Shown piece after piece: positions 6,040 through 7,120 of a stretch of 7,120 bases of DNA. The DNA is from Avoscillospira sp945864925 (GTDB lineage: Bacteria; Bacillota; Clostridia; Oscillospirales; Oscillospiraceae). A program made the translations under genes and the position numbers. The stretch lies in the NCBI GenBank assembly GCA_945830595.1, contig CALZZH010000119.1:1-7120 (forward strand), in the 5' to 3' direction. Position 1 is the stretch's first letter. The number at the start of each line of letters is the position of its first letter. Below the pieces are notes generated by a model. The model ran no database searches, was not told where the DNA came from, and worked only from the letters and a program-made list of their open reading frames with translations.

Positions 6040-7017
6040 ATGGAAAACGCTGTGAAGCGAATTGGCGTCTTAACCAGCGGCGGCGACGCCCCCGGTATGA
6101 ACGCTGCAATCCGTGCTGTTGTAAGAGCTTGCCTGTATCGCGGCATTGAATGTGTCGGCATCCGCCGGGGTTATAATGGTCTGATCAACGGCGACATCCT
6201 CCGCATGGACGCCAGCAATATCTCCCATATCATCAATCGGGGCGGCACCATTCTCTATACAGCCCGCAGCGAAGAATTCCGCACCCCGGCCGGGCAGGAG
6301 CGGGCTGCAGGCACCTGCAAGCTTATCGGATTGGACGGGATCGTTGCCATCGGCGGCGATGGTACCTTCCGCGGCGCAGAAGCGCTCTCCAAGCATGGAA
6401 TCTCTGTGGTCGGCGTCCCCGCTACCATTGACAACGATATTGTCTGCACCGATTACACCATCGGCTTTGACACCGCCTCCAACACGGCTGTGGACGCCAT
6501 TGACCGCCTGCGGGACACCATGCAGTCCCATGAGCGCTGCTCCGTGGTGGAAGTCATGGGCCGCAATGCCGGCCATCTGGCTCTGTACGTAGGCTTGGCA
6601 GTGGGCGCAACTGCTGTTTTGATGCCGGAAGTGCCGGTCCATTTCGACCAGGATGTGATCGAGAAAATCCGCCGCGCACGGCTCAGCGGCAAGACCCACT
6701 ATATGATTGTTGTGGCCGAAGGTGCAGGCAGCGCCATGAAAATCGGCGAACAGATCAAGGAAACCCTTGGCCTGGACCCCAGAGTCACCATTCTGGGACA
6801 CATCCAGCGCGGCGGTACCCCCTCGGCCCGGGATCGTGTCATGGCCACCCGGATGGGCTATTCCGCTGTGGAAGTCCTTGCCTCCGGCAGGACAAACCGC
6901 GTGATCTGCGCCAAACACGGCCAAATGGTCGATGTGGACATCGAAGAGGGACTCTCCCAGAAAAAGGGGCTCAATCCCCAACAGCTGGCTGCACTGCAGG
7001 CCATGACCGGACTATAA
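6040..7017 (+). CDS. pfkA: ATP-dependent 6-phosphofructokinase
   Basis: Cytosolic glycolytic enzyme converting fructose 6-phosphate and ATP to fructose 1,6-bisphosphate and ADP. At 325 aa it has the standard length of bacterial PfkA and is complete. Visible motifs, in order: nucleotide loop SGGDAPGMNA (13-22), RGGTILYTAR (67-76), GGDGT (105-109), TIDND (129-133) with the catalytic base Asp131, MGRNAGH (173-179), and HIQRGG (254-259) that binds fructose 6-phosphate. Gly108 matches E. coli Gly104, the residue replaced by Asp in pyrophosphate-dependent enzymes, so ATP is the likely donor. The position matching E. coli Gly124 is Ala128 rather than Gly, or the Lys of PPi enzymes. Arg25 and Arg29 align with effector-site Arg21 and Arg25 of E. 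coli. It is transcribed divergently from the binding-protein operon, has its own promoter, and is followed by hairpins, so it appears to be monocistronic. Confidence 0.97.
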   Translation: MENAVKRIGVLTSGGDAPGMNAAIRAVVRACLYRGIECVGIRRGYNGLINGDILRMDASNISHIINRGGTILYTARSEEFRTPAGQERAAGTCKLIGLDGIVAIGGDGTFRGAEALSKHGISVVGVPATIDNDIVCTDYTIGFDTASNTAVDAIDRLRDTMQSHERCSVVEVMGRNAGHLALYVGLAVGATAVLMPEVPVHFDQDVIEKIRRARLSGKTHYMIVVAEGAGSAMKIGEQIKETLGLDPRVTILGHIQRGGTPSARDRVMATRMGYSAVEVLASGRTNRVICAKHGQMVDVDIEEGLSQKKGLNPQQLAALQAMTGL

Positions 7018-7036
7018 AGCCGCATAACTTTAGAAC

Positions 7037-7064
7037 AGGAGCCGCTGCAGATGCAGCGGCTTCT
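7037..7064 (+). terminator. Likely pfkA transcription terminator hairpin
   Basis: GCCGCTGC (7041-7048) pairs perfectly with GCAGCGGC (7053-7060) across the loop AGAT, and the stem extends to 12 pairs (7037-7048 with 7053-7064) including one G-T wobble. It begins 19 nt after the pfkA stop. The 3' side ends in TTCTC rather than a full T-run, so termination efficiency is uncertain. Confidence 0.55.
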
Positions 7065-7065
7065 C

Positions 7066-7095
7066 AGCGTGTCGAAAAAGTCTTTTCGACACGCT
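7066..7095. repeat. Perfect 13-bp inverted repeat, 4-nt loop
   Basis: AGCGTGTCGAAAA (7066-7078) and TTTTCGACACGCT (7083-7095) are exact reverse complements around AGTC. The hairpin starts one base after the preceding one. No T-run follows. It may be a second terminator or part of an interspersed palindromic element. Confidence 0.75.
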
Positions 7096-7096
7096 A

Positions 7097-7120
7097 TCGA
7101 TCAAAGCAGGCTTTGATCGA
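7097..7120. repeat. Perfect inverted repeat at the contig end
   Basis: TCGATCAAAG (7097-7106) and CTTTGATCGA (7111-7120) are exact reverse complements around CAGG; C7107 and G7110 would add one pair with a 2-nt loop. The second arm ends exactly at the last base of the window, so the stem may continue beyond it. One base separates it from the preceding hairpin. Confidence 0.7.

Noticed and set aside
6070..6981. 303-codon minus-strand frame opposite pfkA
   Set aside because: Bounded by the complements of the TTA at codon 11 and the CTA at codon 325 of pfkA; it is a codon-bias shadow.
6040..7017. Pyrophosphate-dependent phosphofructokinase
   Set aside because: Gly108 is the ATP-type residue and the Lys expected in PKTIDND is Ala, so the PPi signature is absent at both positions.

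Overview
The window looks like one end-to-end contig from a Gram-positive, Clostridia-type bacterium; an Oscillospiraceae-like gut anaerobe is my best guess. The evidence is strong AGGAGG-type ribosome binding sites, near-consensus sigma-A promoters, lipoprotein-anchored solute-binding proteins, a Bacillota-like PfkA and a moderately GC-rich codon usage that almost excludes TTA, CTA and TCA. The taxonomy is inferred from style, not from a marker gene.

Layout. Positions 1-46 are not genomic: they are an Illumina Nextera i7 adapter with its Tn5 mosaic end. Genomic DNA starts at 47, inside a truncated sugar ABC permease of the MalF/UgpA type (minus strand). Upstream of it are two tandem, paralogous lipoproteins of 832 and 826 residues on the minus strand, 24 bp apart. 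Each has a signal peptide with lipobox, an N-terminal region of about 350-400 residues that reads like a beta-propeller, and a C-terminal family-1 sugar-binding domain. A 308-bp divergent intergenic region (5732-6039) holds a consensus promoter for the lipoprotein genes and another for pfkA. The plus-strand pfkA (6-phosphofructokinase, 325 aa, complete) follows. The last 84 bases are three back-to-back hairpins.

How the parts fit together. The two binding proteins and the permease look like a carbohydrate uptake locus. A second permease (MalG-like) and perhaps other genes would lie beyond the adapter-truncated end. The permease seems to have its own promoter, with a perfect 12-bp palindrome over its -35 box and a hairpin upstream, so the abundant binding proteins and the membrane component may be expressed at different levels. 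PfkA carries out the committed step of glycolysis and is transcribed divergently. The shared intergenic region carries an 11-bp-spaced direct repeat upstream of each promoter.

The most unusual item is the pair of oversized propeller-plus-binding-domain lipoproteins. I see no CRISPR array, tRNA, rRNA, genuine mobile element or toxin/defence system in this window.
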